This document shows positions 1 to 8,171 of a DNA stretch of 52,536 nucleotides, piece by piece. This DNA comes from Desulfocurvus sp. (GTDB lineage: Bacteria; Desulfobacterota; Desulfovibrionia; Desulfovibrionales; Desulfovibrionaceae), in assembly GCA_020692325.1 (NCBI GenBank), contig JAIMKR010000003.1, positions 1 through 52,536 on the forward strand, in the 5' to 3' direction. Position numbers and translations under genes: made by a program. The notes under the pieces are model-generated. The model searched no databases. It saw only the letters and a list, made by a program, of their open reading frames with translations, and was not told the DNA's origin. Numbering within the stretch: the stretch's first letter is position 1; each line of letters starts with the position of its first letter.

Positions 1-412
1 GGCATCCGCGCCGAAGCCTCGATGTTATACATGGTGAGCAGCAGCAGGCGCGCATCGTCGGCGAGGAGTTCCCGGCAGTCGCAAGCAGGTCGCGCACCGT
101 CCCCTCGACCTTCCAGACCTCACGGTTGGGGCCGCGTCCGAAGAATGGCGGATCGAGGAGAATGACCTGGTAGCGGTTGCCGCGTCGCTTCTCGCGCGCG
201 ACGAACTTCATCGACGTCGTCGAGGAGGAAACGCACGGGATCGCCGGACAGGCCCGACAATTCCTGGTTGCGCTTGGCCCAGCCGATGGCCGGGCGCGAG
301 GCGTCCACGTGGGTGGCGGCGAATCCGGACGCCTGCGAGGCAAGGCTGGCCGCCCCGGTGTAGCCGAAAAGGTTGAGCAGACGCGGACGCGTCGCGCGCC
401 ATTTGCTCGCCG
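1..412 (-). pseudogene. Decayed partial duplicate of the RlmI-like methyltransferase gene
   Basis: This stretch aligns base for base, with scattered substitutions, to the 3' half of the intact methyltransferase gene (about 1132-1570) on the same strand. It still encodes the SAM-binding signature LLNLFGYTGAASL in one frame, but the frame is broken at least three times: a 1-base loss near 92 (gcaagcagg against gcaaagcagg), a 1-base gain near 211 (catcgacgtc against catcacgtc), and a loss of about 20 bases near 390. Homology stops abruptly near 412, where an IS481-type transposase remnant begins. The copy runs off the left edge, so its 3' extent is unknown. It is almost certainly non-functional. 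Confidence 0.85.
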
Positions 413-667
413 CCCGGTGAATCTCTGCCGCCTGAGCTCGGCAATGCGATTCACAATTTCTGGCAAGAGGGCAGTGGGTAAGCGCCGTGGTCGCGAAGAA
501 CGGTCTCGCAGCCCCTCGCCTTTCCTGTGACGCGACAGCCAATTGTAAACTGTCCGCAGCGAGACGCCGCGGCCACGGCCACGGAGCCGAGCCTCTCCCG
601 CCGCAACCCGGCGTACAAGCTCCTCTCAACGAACAACGGTCAATCTGGCATTGGCATGAATGTTCAC
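412..667 (-). pseudogene. Truncated IS481-family transposase N-terminus
   Basis: Read on the minus strand from a GTG at 667, the frame gives MNIHANARLTVVR, a stop codon, then EELVRRVAAGEARLRGRGRG, VSLRTVYNWLSRH and GLRDRSSRPRRLPTAL, ending near ELRRQRFTG. This is the typical N-terminal helix-turn-helix region of IS481-family transposases (NxHANARLTP...GREELVRRV...VSxRTVYKW...GLxDRSSRPxxSP). The internal stop at codon 14 and the loss of the whole catalytic core at the junction with the methyltransferase fragment make it dead. Family assignment rests on remembered consensus motifs. Confidence 0.75.
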
Positions 668-734
668 TCGGTTCTCCTTTGGTCCCGAGTGGGTTGTCGC
701 AAACACAATCTGACCGAAAAGGACCGAGTGAACA
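661..734. repeat. IS terminal region with a 12-bp perfect inverted repeat
   Basis: TGTTCACTCGGT (661-672) is repeated inverted as ACCGAGTGAACA (723-734). The copy at 723-734 reads TGT... inward on the minus strand and lies just upstream of the transposase remnant, as expected for an IS481-type terminal repeat ending in ACA. The inner copy overlaps the start of the transposase remnant. The other IS end is missing. Confidence 0.6.
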
Positions 735-994
735 ACCTCCTATAACTGCACCGCGAGAATGCCTTCAGCATGGGCTTTGAGCAAAGATGTCCATGCAGGG
801 AATCTTTCCATCCCCAGTTGGAGGCAGCCTAATTTCGTTATGCGTGTCCCGTATGTGTCCCGAAACCCTAACGTGAAGCCACGAAAGCTTCGACACAGTC
901 AGGTAAATAAAATATAATATTTTTGAAAAGATGAGACATATCAGTGGGAATCATTCCCCACGATGGGGGAACGGGGGCGACGCCCCCGGCTCTT
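735..994. other. AT-richer non-coding stretch next to the IS scar
   Basis: About 260 bases without a supportable gene. The part from 880 to 930 is strikingly AT-rich (taaataaaatataatattttt) against a GC-rich background, and GTGTCCCG occurs twice in close succession at about 844-860. The end (about 943-990) holds two short GC-rich hairpins (tccccacgatgggga and cgggggcgacgcccccg) just beyond the stop of the minus-strand methyltransferase gene; they could end its transcript but no U-run follows. The composition suggests foreign DNA brought in with the IS. Confidence 0.45.
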
Positions 995-1942
995 TCACCG
1001 CTCCCAGCGGGCGAACAGCGAGCGCGGCAGAAAGCGCTTCTCCGCGCCTGCGGCCGTGTGCGGCACGGCCAGCTCGCCCACGGTCACCGCGCCCGGCAGA
1101 CCGCGCAGCACGTCGTCCATGAGATTGCCGAGCATCAGCGCCGAAGCCTCGATGTTATACATGGTGAGCAGCAGCAGACGCGCATCGTCGGCGAGGAGTT
1201 CCCGGCAGTCGCAAAGCAGGTCGCGCACCATGCCCTCCACCTTCCAGACCTCGCGGTTGGGGCCGCGTCCAAAGGATGGCGGATCGAGGAGAATGGCCTG
1301 ATAGCGGTTGCCGCGCCTTTTTTCGCGCGCGACGAACTTCATCACGTCGTCAAGGAGGAAACGCACGGGATCGCCGGACAGCCCTGACAATTCCTGGTTG
1401 CGCTTGGCCCAGCCGATGGCCGGGCGCGAGGCGTCCACGTGGGTGGCGGCGAATCCGGACGCTTGCGCGGCGAGGCTGGCCGCCCCGGTGTAGCCGAAGA
1501 GGTTGAGCAGACGCGGACGCGGCGCGCCGGAGCGTTCGGCGTCGCGCGCCATTTGCGCGCCGAGGCGGGCGATGAGCCGCCAGTGCGGGGCCTGCTCGGG
1601 GAACAGGCCGATGTGCCTGGAGGTCTCGGAGACGCGCGCCTCCAGCGTGATGGAGAGCGGTTTGCCGTCCGCGCCGGCGCAGCCCAGGTCGAGGGTCAGC
1701 GGCCAGGTTTTGGGCAGGCATTTGCGGATGGCCAGTCTCCCCTCCTCGTCCTGCGCCGCGTGGACCTCGGCCCAGCCGGATTGCTGCAGCGCGGGCCGCC
1801 ACCAGGCCTTGGGCTCGTGGCGCACGATGCGGAATCTGCCGAAGCGTTCCAGCTTGCGGCAGTCGCCGGAGTCGATGAGTTCGTATTCCGGCCAGTCGGG
1901 CGGAACGACGGGGATGAACGGGGAATCGGAAGTCGATGTCAC
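995..1942 (-). CDS. RlmI-like class I SAM-dependent rRNA methyltransferase
   Basis: A 315-residue class I methyltransferase. The SAM-binding motif LLNLFGYTGAASLAA lies near residue 145 and the catalytic-loop motif LLDPPSFGRGP near 218; the DPPSF form is typical of the RlmI/RlmK group that makes 5-methylcytosine or 7-methylguanine in 23S rRNA. The N-terminal PUA domain of full-length RlmI (about 396 residues) appears to be absent, so the exact target is unknown. It starts at a GTG that overlaps the stop of the upstream sialidase-like gene in a GTGA arrangement, so the two are probably translationally coupled. A broken partial copy lies at 1-412. Confidence 0.8.
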   Translation of the reverse strand: MTSTSDSPFIPVVPPDWPEYELIDSGDCRKLERFGRFRIVRHEPKAWWRPALQQSGWAEVHAAQDEEGRLAIRKCLPKTWPLTLDLGCAGADGKPLSITLEARVSETSRHIGLFPEQAPHWRLIARLGAQMARDAERSGAPRPRLLNLFGYTGAASLAAQASGFAATHVDASRPAIGWAKRNQELSGLSGDPVRFLLDDVMKFVAREKRRGNRYQAILLDPPSFGRGPNREVWKVEGMVRDLLCDCRELLADDARLLLLTMYNIEASALMLGNLMDDVLRGLPGAVTVGELAVPHTAAGAEKRFLPRSLFARWER

Positions 1943-3543
1943 GCGCGGACTCCAAAATCCTTTTCGAAAAAGCGGGTGCCGAGAACGCAGGAGGTTTCAC
2001 CGGGCACATAGTCCGGGTCGTCGCCGCCAGCGTGGTGATAGGCGCAAAAAAATTCGCCGTCGTTGGTCTCGGCCCAGCCGGAGTAGCCGAAGTCGGCCAG
2101 ACTGGCCAGCCGGTCGTTTTTGAGCTCCAGCACGCGGCTGTCGATGTAGGCGTCGGGCAGGCCGTCGGCCGCGCTCCAGCGCCAGGCGTATTCGCGGCCG
2201 AGCCGTGGCTCGTCGATGGTAAGCGACATGCGCCGCCACAGGACCTCGCAGCCGTTGTTCTCCTTGCGCGAAAGCGCGCCGAACAACACGGGGCGGGTAT
2301 CGCCCCCGCGCGCATCCACGGGATATTCGCCGCGCGCCTCGCCGTCGATGAACAGCCGGCAGAGACCGGGGTCGTAGACGATGCGCACCGTGTGGAAACG
2401 ATCCGGCTCCCAGGCGATGGCCGGGGCGAGACTTCCCGCGCCCGACGTCGCGGCCGCGCCCCCCGACTCCGACATGTCGGGCATCAGGCAGTCGGGATAC
2501 AGCCGCCACCACAGGCCGAGCCGGATGCAGCAACCGTCCGCGTCGGCATGGCGCACCAGCACCTCGGCCTCGAACGCCGCGTGGGCGTGCGCTGGGTCGG
2601 TGATGGGCCGCAGCAGGTAGCGCACGGCCTCGTCGGGACCCTCGGCGCTCTTCACGCGCAGGCCATCCGGCGTGAGGACCGAACAACCGGGCGCGGCGTG
2701 CAGGCCATGGACGCGGAAATCTGAGCACAGCTCGTCCAGCCCGCCGAGCCAGGCCTTGGTGCCGGGATTCGGGCCGACGTCGCGGTAGGTCGCCAGCAAC
2801 CGGCCGGAGCGCGTCCAGCCCAGCGTGGGCCGATGGCCGATGAGCGGCGAGGGCGCGGGATCGCTCCAGTTCACGCCGCCGTCCTCGCTGATGCAATAAT
2901 ACATGGGCTCGCCCACGAAGGAGTTCTCGCGCATGAGGGCCAGCAACCGCGGCTCGCCCTTGGGGCCGCGTCCGGGCAGGCGGATGACCGAGGCCTCGCA
3001 GAGCACGAGGCGCTTGCCGTTGGTGATGACGGAGAGGGGCTCCCAGCTGCGGCCCAGGTTGCGCGAGACGTAGGCCATCTGCTCGGCCGGGGCCTGCCGG
3101 ATGGTGGCGAGGGGCTGGCCGCCCCGGTGCATGTGCCCGGCGGTGAACAGGATCTGCCCACCGAGTTCGAGCGGGCGGTCGGGCAGACCGTGGGCGATGC
3201 CCGCGCCCGGGGCCTGGGCCCAGTGCTCGCCATTGTCGGCGCTCCAGAGAATCACCGGGCCGGCGTCATCGATGAGGCAGAGCTGACCGTCGGACAGGCG
3301 CGAAATGCGCGGGCAGTGGGAGTCGTCCGCGCGCAGAATGCGCCTGGGGCCGAAGGTGTGGCCCATGTCCCTGCTGCTTTTGAGCAGCAGGCGGCGGCGT
3401 GTGCCCACGTGGCGGTCGAATTCGTTGTAGACGCACAGAAGCGCGCCGTCCTCCGTCATGCAGACGTCGGGAAAGCACAGATATTGACCGGGGCGGCGGT
3501 CAATGACCACATGGCGGTCGGATGCGGCGTCGAGGCTCGGCAT
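1939..3543 (-). CDS. Sialidase-fold (BNR/Asp-box) protein with LamG-like insertion
   Basis: 534 residues from an ATG preceded by a GGAGGG ribosome site; a longer in-frame reading to 3837 runs into paaK and is rejected. Asp-box motifs typical of sialidase beta-propellers are visible: SADNGEHW (101-108), SRNLGRSW (160-167) and SEDGGVNW (219-226). A stretch at about 305-445 (AFEAEVLVRH, RFHTVRIVYD, CRLFIDGEARGEY) looks like a concanavalin/LamG-type jelly roll inserted before the last blade, which resumes with YSGWAETNDGEFFCAYHH. There is no signal peptide, so the protein should be cytoplasmic, unusual for a sialidase. It sits between a PaaK-like ligase and an rRNA-type methyltransferase, which gives no sugar-catabolism context. 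Fold assignment is fairly safe; enzymatic activity is not. Confidence 0.7.
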   Translation of the reverse strand: MPSLDAASDRHVVIDRRPGQYLCFPDVCMTEDGALLCVYNEFDRHVGTRRRLLLKSSRDMGHTFGPRRILRADDSHCPRISRLSDGQLCLIDDAGPVILWSADNGEHWAQAPGAGIAHGLPDRPLELGGQILFTAGHMHRGGQPLATIRQAPAEQMAYVSRNLGRSWEPLSVITNGKRLVLCEASVIRLPGRGPKGEPRLLALMRENSFVGEPMYYCISEDGGVNWSDPAPSPLIGHRPTLGWTRSGRLLATYRDVGPNPGTKAWLGGLDELCSDFRVHGLHAAPGCSVLTPDGLRVKSAEGPDEAVRYLLRPITDPAHAHAAFEAEVLVRHADADGCCIRLGLWWRLYPDCLMPDMSESGGAAATSGAGSLAPAIAWEPDRFHTVRIVYDPGLCRLFIDGEARGEYPVDARGGDTRPVLFGALSRKENNGCEVLWRRMSLTIDEPRLGREYAWRWSAADGLPDAYIDSRVLELKNDRLASLADFGYSGWAETNDGEFFCAYHHAGGDDPDYVPGETSCVLGTRFFEKDFGVRA

Positions 3544-3634
3544 GGGGAACCCTCCAATGGTTGCGGCGCGCCCCGCCGGGTCCGGTCCGGCGCATTCGAC
3601 GGCCGGGCATGTCGGCGGTCGGACGGCCGGGCGA

Positions 3635-4954
3635 CTAGTCCTTGTCGCGGGCGTCGATGACGCGCTTGGTCTTGGCGAAGCTGCGCGGCAAAGTGCCGGG
3701 CTCCAGCACCTCGACCTTGCCACGCACGAGAATCTGACTGCGGATCTCGTCGGCCACGGCGCGGGCGAGATTGCCCTCGGCGCAGGCGCAGGCCTCGGCG
3801 TCGTCGCCAAGCCGCGCGCCGGGCCGCTTCTCCACACGCACGAGCATTTGATCCAGGCCGTCCATGCGCGTCAACTCAACCTGATACTCGCTGTTGAGTT
3901 CGTCGAACTTGCCGAGCACGGCGGCGATCTGGCCGGGGTAGATGTTCACGCCGCGGAAAATGATCATATCGTCGCTACGGCCCTGGATGCGCTCGTGCCG
4001 GGGCATGGAGCAGCCGCAGGAGCATTGGCCGGGGATGAGCCGCGTGAGGTCGCGCGTGCGGTAGCGGATGAGCGGGCTGGCCTCCTTGCGCAGGCTGGTG
4101 ATGACGATCTCGCCCAGTTCGCCCGGGGCCACGGGCTTGAGGGTCTCGGGATCGAGCACTTCCAGGATGTAGCGGTCGGCCCAGTAGTGGATGCCCTGAT
4201 GCGCCGGGCATTCGACGCCGGCGCCGGGACCGTAGATCTCGGTCATGCCGGAGATGTCGAAACTGTGCTCCAGACCCAGCGCCTCCTCGAAGCGCTGGCG
4301 CATGCGCGGGGAGTGGGCCTCGGCCCCGAAAATGGCGCGCTTGAGCTTGAGCTTGCCGCGCAGGTTCTGCTTCTCCACCTCCTCGCCCAGCAACAGGGCC
4401 ATGCTGGCGGTGCAGCACAGGCAGGTGGTGCCCATGTCGGCCAGCATCTGCAACTGGATGTCCAACATGCCGGGTCCCACGGGCAGGGCCATGGCCCCGA
4501 AGCGTTCGCAACCGAGCTGGAAGCCCGCGCCGGCGGTCCACAGGCCGTAGCCCACGCAGATCTGCACGCGATCCATCACCGTGAGGCCGGCGAGTTCGTA
4601 GCAGCGGGCGAACATGTCGGCCCAGGTGTCGATGTCGTTCTGGGTGTAGGCCAGGATCTTGCGTTTGCCGGTGGTGCCGCTGGAGCCGTGGATGCGGACC
4701 ACGCGTTCCTCCGGCACGGAGAGCAGCGGCAGCGGATAGCCGTCCTGCAGGTCGTGGTTGGTGGTGAAGGGCAGACGCGAAAGGTCGTCCAGACTCGTGA
4801 TGTCACCAGGGGCGACGCCGGCGGCTTGAAGCCGGTCGTGATAGAAGGGGCTGTGCTCGTAGGCGTGGTTCACCGTCCACTTAAGGCCGTCGAGCTGGAT
4901 GGCGGCGATCTCGTCGGCGGAAAGATTCGGGATGAAGCGGGCGGTGTCGGACAT
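3635..4954 (-). CDS. paaK: Phenylacetate-CoA ligase family protein (PaaK-like)
   Basis: 439 residues, the usual length for PaaK, an adenylate-forming ligase that activates aryl acetates with ATP and CoA. Seen: the P-loop-like motif GSSGTTGKRK (about 90-99), GMTEIYGPG in the adenylate-binding region, the YRTRDLT motif, and the C-terminal GRSDDMIIFRGVNIYP hinge followed by an AMP-binding C-terminal domain. A CSCGC cluster precedes the hinge, as in many anaerobe PaaKs. In anaerobes such ligases often serve aryl acids from aromatic amino acid oxidation, but no partner genes (for example ior) are seen here. It is the first gene of a minus-strand group; 91 bases separate it from the next. Confidence 0.88.
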   Translation of the reverse strand: MSDTARFIPNLSADEIAAIQLDGLKWTVNHAYEHSPFYHDRLQAAGVAPGDITSLDDLSRLPFTTNHDLQDGYPLPLLSVPEERVVRIHGSSGTTGKRKILAYTQNDIDTWADMFARCYELAGLTVMDRVQICVGYGLWTAGAGFQLGCERFGAMALPVGPGMLDIQLQMLADMGTTCLCCTASMALLLGEEVEKQNLRGKLKLKRAIFGAEAHSPRMRQRFEEALGLEHSFDISGMTEIYGPGAGVECPAHQGIHYWADRYILEVLDPETLKPVAPGELGEIVITSLRKEASPLIRYRTRDLTRLIPGQCSCGCSMPRHERIQGRSDDMIIFRGVNIYPGQIAAVLGKFDELNSEYQVELTRMDGLDQMLVRVEKRPGARLGDDAEACACAEGNLARAVADEIRSQILVRGKVEVLEPGTLPRSFAKTKRVIDARDKD

Positions 4955-5119
4955 GTTTCCCCCTGGATGCGAGTATTCCGGATGGACCGGGCGGACTTGT
5001 GGGCACGGGCGAAATGCGCTAGCAGGCCAAGTGGCCGCACCCGCTCCACAAGCCGGGGGGCATCATGCAGCAGAACGCGCCATTCGGCAAGTGCGGCCGG
5101 GGCGCGCAAGGGAGTGATC

Positions 5120-5938
5120 GTGAACGGATTCAACCCGCCTCTTCTGTTTTTCTCCGGCCTGTTCGGCCTGATTCTTGGCAGTTTCGCCACCTGCGCGGGC
5201 CACAGGCTGGCCACCGGCGGCAGCGTGCTCACTCCCGCGCGCTCGTACTGCCCGGCCTGCCGGCACACCCTCGGCTTAAGCGAGAACATCCCGCTTTTCG
5301 GCTGGATTCTGCTGCGCGGCAAATGCCGGCACTGCGGCGCGGCCATTCCCGCGCGCTATCCACTCACAGAACTGGCGTGCGGCATCTTCGCCGTGCTCGC
5401 GGCCGTGGCCCTCGGCCCCACGCCGCACCTCGCGGTCGCCCTGGCCTTCGCCACCCTCTGCCTCGTTCTCTCGCTCATCGACCTCAAAACGCAACTCCTG
5501 CCCGACGTTCTCACTCTGCCCGGCGCGGCCGCGGCCCTCATCTGTTCCGCCCTGCTCCCCCCCCTGTGGACACTCGGCGTGGGCTGGCGCGCGGCCCTGC
5601 TCGGCGCGGCCGTCGGCGGCGGTGGACTCTGGCTCATCGCCTTCCTTTACGAGCGACTGCGCGGCGTGGAGGGGCTCGGTCTGGGCGACGCCAAACTCAT
5701 GATGCTCTTCGGCGCGCTCCTTGGTCCCGTGGCCGTGCCGATCATCCTGTTCATTGGAGCCTGTCTTTCGCTGCCGGCCGGCATCGCGGCAGCCCGCGCG
5801 GGCGGGGACGAAAGCGCTGGGCTGCGCGCCCGCGTGCCCTTCGGTCCATTCCTGTGCGCCGCAGCCCTGGCCTACCTGCTTGGCGGGCCCTATCTGCTGC
5901 ACGGGTGGCTTGGTCTGCCCCTGCCGCCCCGTCCGTGA
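5120..5938 (+). CDS. pilD: Prepilin peptidase (type IV leader peptidase, A24)
   Basis: A 272-residue polytopic membrane protease that cleaves and N-methylates type IV prepilins and pseudopilins. All family marks are present: paired zinc cysteines C44/C47 and C69/C72 (CPACRH...GKCRHCGA), catalytic aspartates D121 (LSLIDLKTQLLPD) and D190 in the GLGLGDAKL motif (GxGD). About seven to eight hydrophobic segments are visible. Start: GTG at 5120 with AAGGGA six bases upstream; GTG 5114 is a less well spaced alternative. No pilin genes are adjacent, though a PilT-like ATPase gene lies about 7 kb away. It is divergent from paaK across 165 bases. Confidence 0.9.
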   Translation: MNGFNPPLLFFSGLFGLILGSFATCAGHRLATGGSVLTPARSYCPACRHTLGLSENIPLFGWILLRGKCRHCGAAIPARYPLTELACGIFAVLAAVALGPTPHLAVALAFATLCLVLSLIDLKTQLLPDVLTLPGAAAALICSALLPPLWTLGVGWRAALLGAAVGGGGLWLIAFLYERLRGVEGLGLGDAKLMMLFGALLGPVAVPIILFIGACLSLPAGIAAARAGGDESAGLRARVPFGPFLCAAALAYLLGGPYLLHGWLGLPLPPRP

Positions 5939-5993
5939 CACCGCCGCGCTGAGTTCCACTCGCGAGCGCCATATTTCGAAAATGGAGGAAATC

Positions 5994-6527
5994 ATGACGC
6001 ACCACTTCGCCACGCCGATTCTCCCGATGCTCGTGCTCGCGGCGCTGCTGGCGCTGCTCACGCCACGGCTCGTCCTCGCGGCGGAATCGCCCGCGGGCAG
6101 CGTCAAAAGCGTCTCCGGCCAGGCAGTGGTCTGGCGTGGCGGCGCAGCCCACACGCTCAAACCCGGCGAACGCATCTTCGAACACGACGTGTTCGTCACG
6201 GGCAAGACCGGCAGTCTCGGTCTGGTGCTGCGCGACAACACCACCCTCGCGCTGGGTCCCTCCAGCCGGCTGGAGGTGACGGAATTCCTCTTCGCGCCGA
6301 AAAAGAACGAACTGGCGCAGACACTGCGTCTCTCGCGCGGGTCCATGGCCATGGTTTCCGGTGAAACCGCCAAGTTCAACCCCGACGCGGCGAAGATGGA
6401 AACGCCGCTGTGCGCCATTGGCATACCCGGCGCGCACTTCCGACTGTGGGCGTCTCCGGGGGGAGAGACCCAGGCCGAGGCCGCGCAAACGGTCCCGGCG
6501 GTGACTGGCCGGGAGGCGGCGGAATGA
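5994..6527 (+). CDS. FecR domain-containing exported protein
   Basis: 177 residues with a signal peptide (hydrophobic core LPMLVLAALLALL, cleavage near residue 30 after LVLAA). The body matches the FecR domain as found outside iron transport: GSVKSVSGQAVVWRGG, LKPGERIFEHDVFVTGKTGSLGL, then a polar beta-rich repeat ending TPLCAIGIPGAHFRL, like the family's TPTAVAGVRGTxF signature. These stand-alone periplasmic FecR proteins have no established role. A GGAGG site sits five bases before the ATG. The stop overlaps the next start (ATGA), and that gene encodes an OmpA-like lipoprotein, so the two are probably made together and act at the envelope. Confidence 0.8.
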   Translation: MTHHFATPILPMLVLAALLALLTPRLVLAAESPAGSVKSVSGQAVVWRGGAAHTLKPGERIFEHDVFVTGKTGSLGLVLRDNTTLALGPSSRLEVTEFLFAPKKNELAQTLRLSRGSMAMVSGETAKFNPDAAKMETPLCAIGIPGAHFRLWASPGGETQAEAAQTVPAVTGREAAE

Positions 6528-7126
6528 ACGCGCACATCCTTCAACCGGCGCTGCTGCTGTGCTCCCTGCTGCTGGCCGCCTGCGCCAGTTCCAATAACGT
6601 GGTGCAATTGCTGCCCGATCAGGGGGGACACGTGGGCGTGGTCCACGTGACGACCAAGGGCGGGGCCATCGACCTCACCCAGGCGGGCGACGCCGTGTGC
6701 GTGAACGACGCCAAGGCGAAGCCGGACCCGGCCTTCCGGCTCCCCAGCGCCGAGGGCGAGGAACTTTTCGGCGCGGCCGAGCGCGCCCTGCCCGCCCGCC
6801 CGATCAAATTCCTGCTCTATTTCGAAAACGACGGAGTCCGCCTTACGCCCGAATCGCGCGCGCTGCTGCCCCGGGTGCTGGACGCTGTGCGGCGGCGCGC
6901 CTCACGCGACATCGCCGTGGTGGGCCACACCGGCAAGCAGGGCGACGAGCGTGCAAACATCACCATGGCCCGCGGCAGGGCCGAGGCCGTGGCGACCATG
7001 TTGGAAAAGGCTGGTGTGAACGCGGCGGACATCGAGGTGAGTTCGCACGGCTCGGCCACTCCCATCCTCGGCAGCCTCCTCTGGGAGGATCCGCGCAACT
7101 GGCGCGTTGAGGTCACCGTGCGCTGA
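6524..7126 (+). CDS. OmpA-family peptidoglycan-binding lipoprotein
   Basis: 200 residues. The lipobox LAAC puts the lipidated cysteine at residue 20, followed by Ala-Ser, which favours the outer membrane. The C-terminal half is an OmpA domain: KFLLYFENDGVRLTPESR, IAVVGHTGKQGDERANITMA, RGRAEAVATMLEKAGV, VSSHGSATP. The peptidoglycan-contacting Asp and Arg of the motif TDxxGxxxxNxxLSxxRA are partly altered (GHTGKQGD; MARGRAEAV retains an arginine). It overlaps the FecR gene by 4 bases; FecR plus OmpA pairs are seen in several Proteobacteria, sometimes with a CHASE2 adenylate cyclase, which is absent here. Likely role: linking an envelope sensor or scaffold to the cell wall. Confidence 0.8.
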   Translation: MNAHILQPALLLCSLLLAACASSNNVVQLLPDQGGHVGVVHVTTKGGAIDLTQAGDAVCVNDAKAKPDPAFRLPSAEGEELFGAAERALPARPIKFLLYFENDGVRLTPESRALLPRVLDAVRRRASRDIAVVGHTGKQGDERANITMARGRAEAVATMLEKAGVNAADIEVSSHGSATPILGSLLWEDPRNWRVEVTVR

Positions 7127-7232
7127 GTCCCCACTCCCGCAGCCTCGACAAGCGGCCTCCTTTGCCCTAAATTGCCCCCCTCGGCGGTGTCACATCCGCC
7201 GGTTCTTCCTCAATTTTCATTCGGAGGCCTCC

Positions 7233-8096
7233 ATGATCCTGCTTGACGGCAAAGCGACAGCGAAATCCATCCGCAGCGAACTGGCGACGCAAGTCGCCGA
7301 ACTGACGCCAAAATTCGGCCGCGCGCCGGGACTGGCCGTCATCCTCGTGGGCGACGACCCGGCCAGCCAGGTTTACGTGCGCAACAAGGAGCGCGCCTGC
7401 GCCGAGGTCGGCATCGCCTCCTTTCCGCACCGGCTGCCCGCCGCCACCACCCAGGAAGAGCTGGAAGCCCTCATAGCCGCGCTCAACGCCGACGACACGG
7501 TGGATGGCATTCTGTTGCAGCTGCCCGTGCCCGTCTGTCTGGACAGCCGCCGCTGCCTGGAGCTCATCCACCCGGACAAGGACGTGGACGGATTCCACCC
7601 GCGGAACATGGGCCGTCTCGCCCAGGGCCTGCCGGGGCTGCAACCCTGCACGCCCGCCGGCGTCATCGAGCTGCTGCGCCGCTACGATCTGCCCACCCAG
7701 GGCAAGACCGCCGTGGTGGTGGGCCGCAGCAACATCGTGGGCCGGCCGCTGTCCATCATGCTCTCGCAGCCGGGCCGCTTCGGCGACGCCACGGTGACGC
7801 TCTGCCACTCGCGCACACCGGACCTGCCCGCCAAGTGCCGCGAGGCCGACTTCGTGTTCGCGGCCATCGGCAAGCCGCGCTTCGTCACCTGTGACATGGT
7901 CAAGGACGGCGCGGTGGTCGTGGACATCGGCATCAACCGCGTGGACCAGTGCCTGGTGGGCGACTGCGACTTCAAGCCCCTGTGCGCCCACGCCGCCGCC
8001 ATGACGCCCGTGCCGGGCGGCATCGGTCCCATGACCATCGCCATGCTCATGAAAAACGCCGTGCAGGCCTACCGGAAGCACGTGGGCGCGAAATAG
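7233..8096 (+). CDS. folD: Bifunctional methylene-THF dehydrogenase / methenyl-THF cyclohydrolase
   Basis: 287 residues, normal FolD length. FolD interconverts 5,10-methylene-, 5,10-methenyl- and 10-formyl-tetrahydrofolate in the cytoplasm. Seen: the catalytic YVRNKERAC motif with the tyrosine and lysine spaced as in the family, LQLPVPVCLDS, DKDVDGFHPRNMGRLAQG, PCTPAGVIELL, the nucleotide-binding VVVGRSNIVGRP, and the signature PVPGGIGPMTIAMLM near the C-terminus. The start is the ATG preceded by TCGGAGGCCTCC. The gene is 106 bases after the OmpA gene and 75 before a cupin gene, so it may be transcribed alone. Confidence 0.96.
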   Translation: MILLDGKATAKSIRSELATQVAELTPKFGRAPGLAVILVGDDPASQVYVRNKERACAEVGIASFPHRLPAATTQEELEALIAALNADDTVDGILLQLPVPVCLDSRRCLELIHPDKDVDGFHPRNMGRLAQGLPGLQPCTPAGVIELLRRYDLPTQGKTAVVVGRSNIVGRPLSIMLSQPGRFGDATVTLCHSRTPDLPAKCREADFVFAAIGKPRFVTCDMVKDGAVVVDIGINRVDQCLVGDCDFKPLCAHAAAMTPVPGGIGPMTIAMLMKNAVQAYRKHVGAK

Positions 8097-8171
8097 CGTC
8101 TGCAAGAACGTCCAAGACCGCGCGGGCGGTTTGCGGCAGACCGGGGCGAACGTCAACAAAAGGAGTTCGCC

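Noticed and set aside
3544-3837. N-terminal extension of the sialidase-fold gene to 3837
   Set aside because: It would overlap paaK, is Pro/Ala/Arg-rich without similarity, and the ATG at 3543 has a strong GGAGGG site.
3503-5119. Long plus-strand frame in front of the prepilin peptidase
   Set aside because: It lies antisense to paaK and has the Gly/Ala/His-rich composition of a mirror frame; the real gene starts at 5120.
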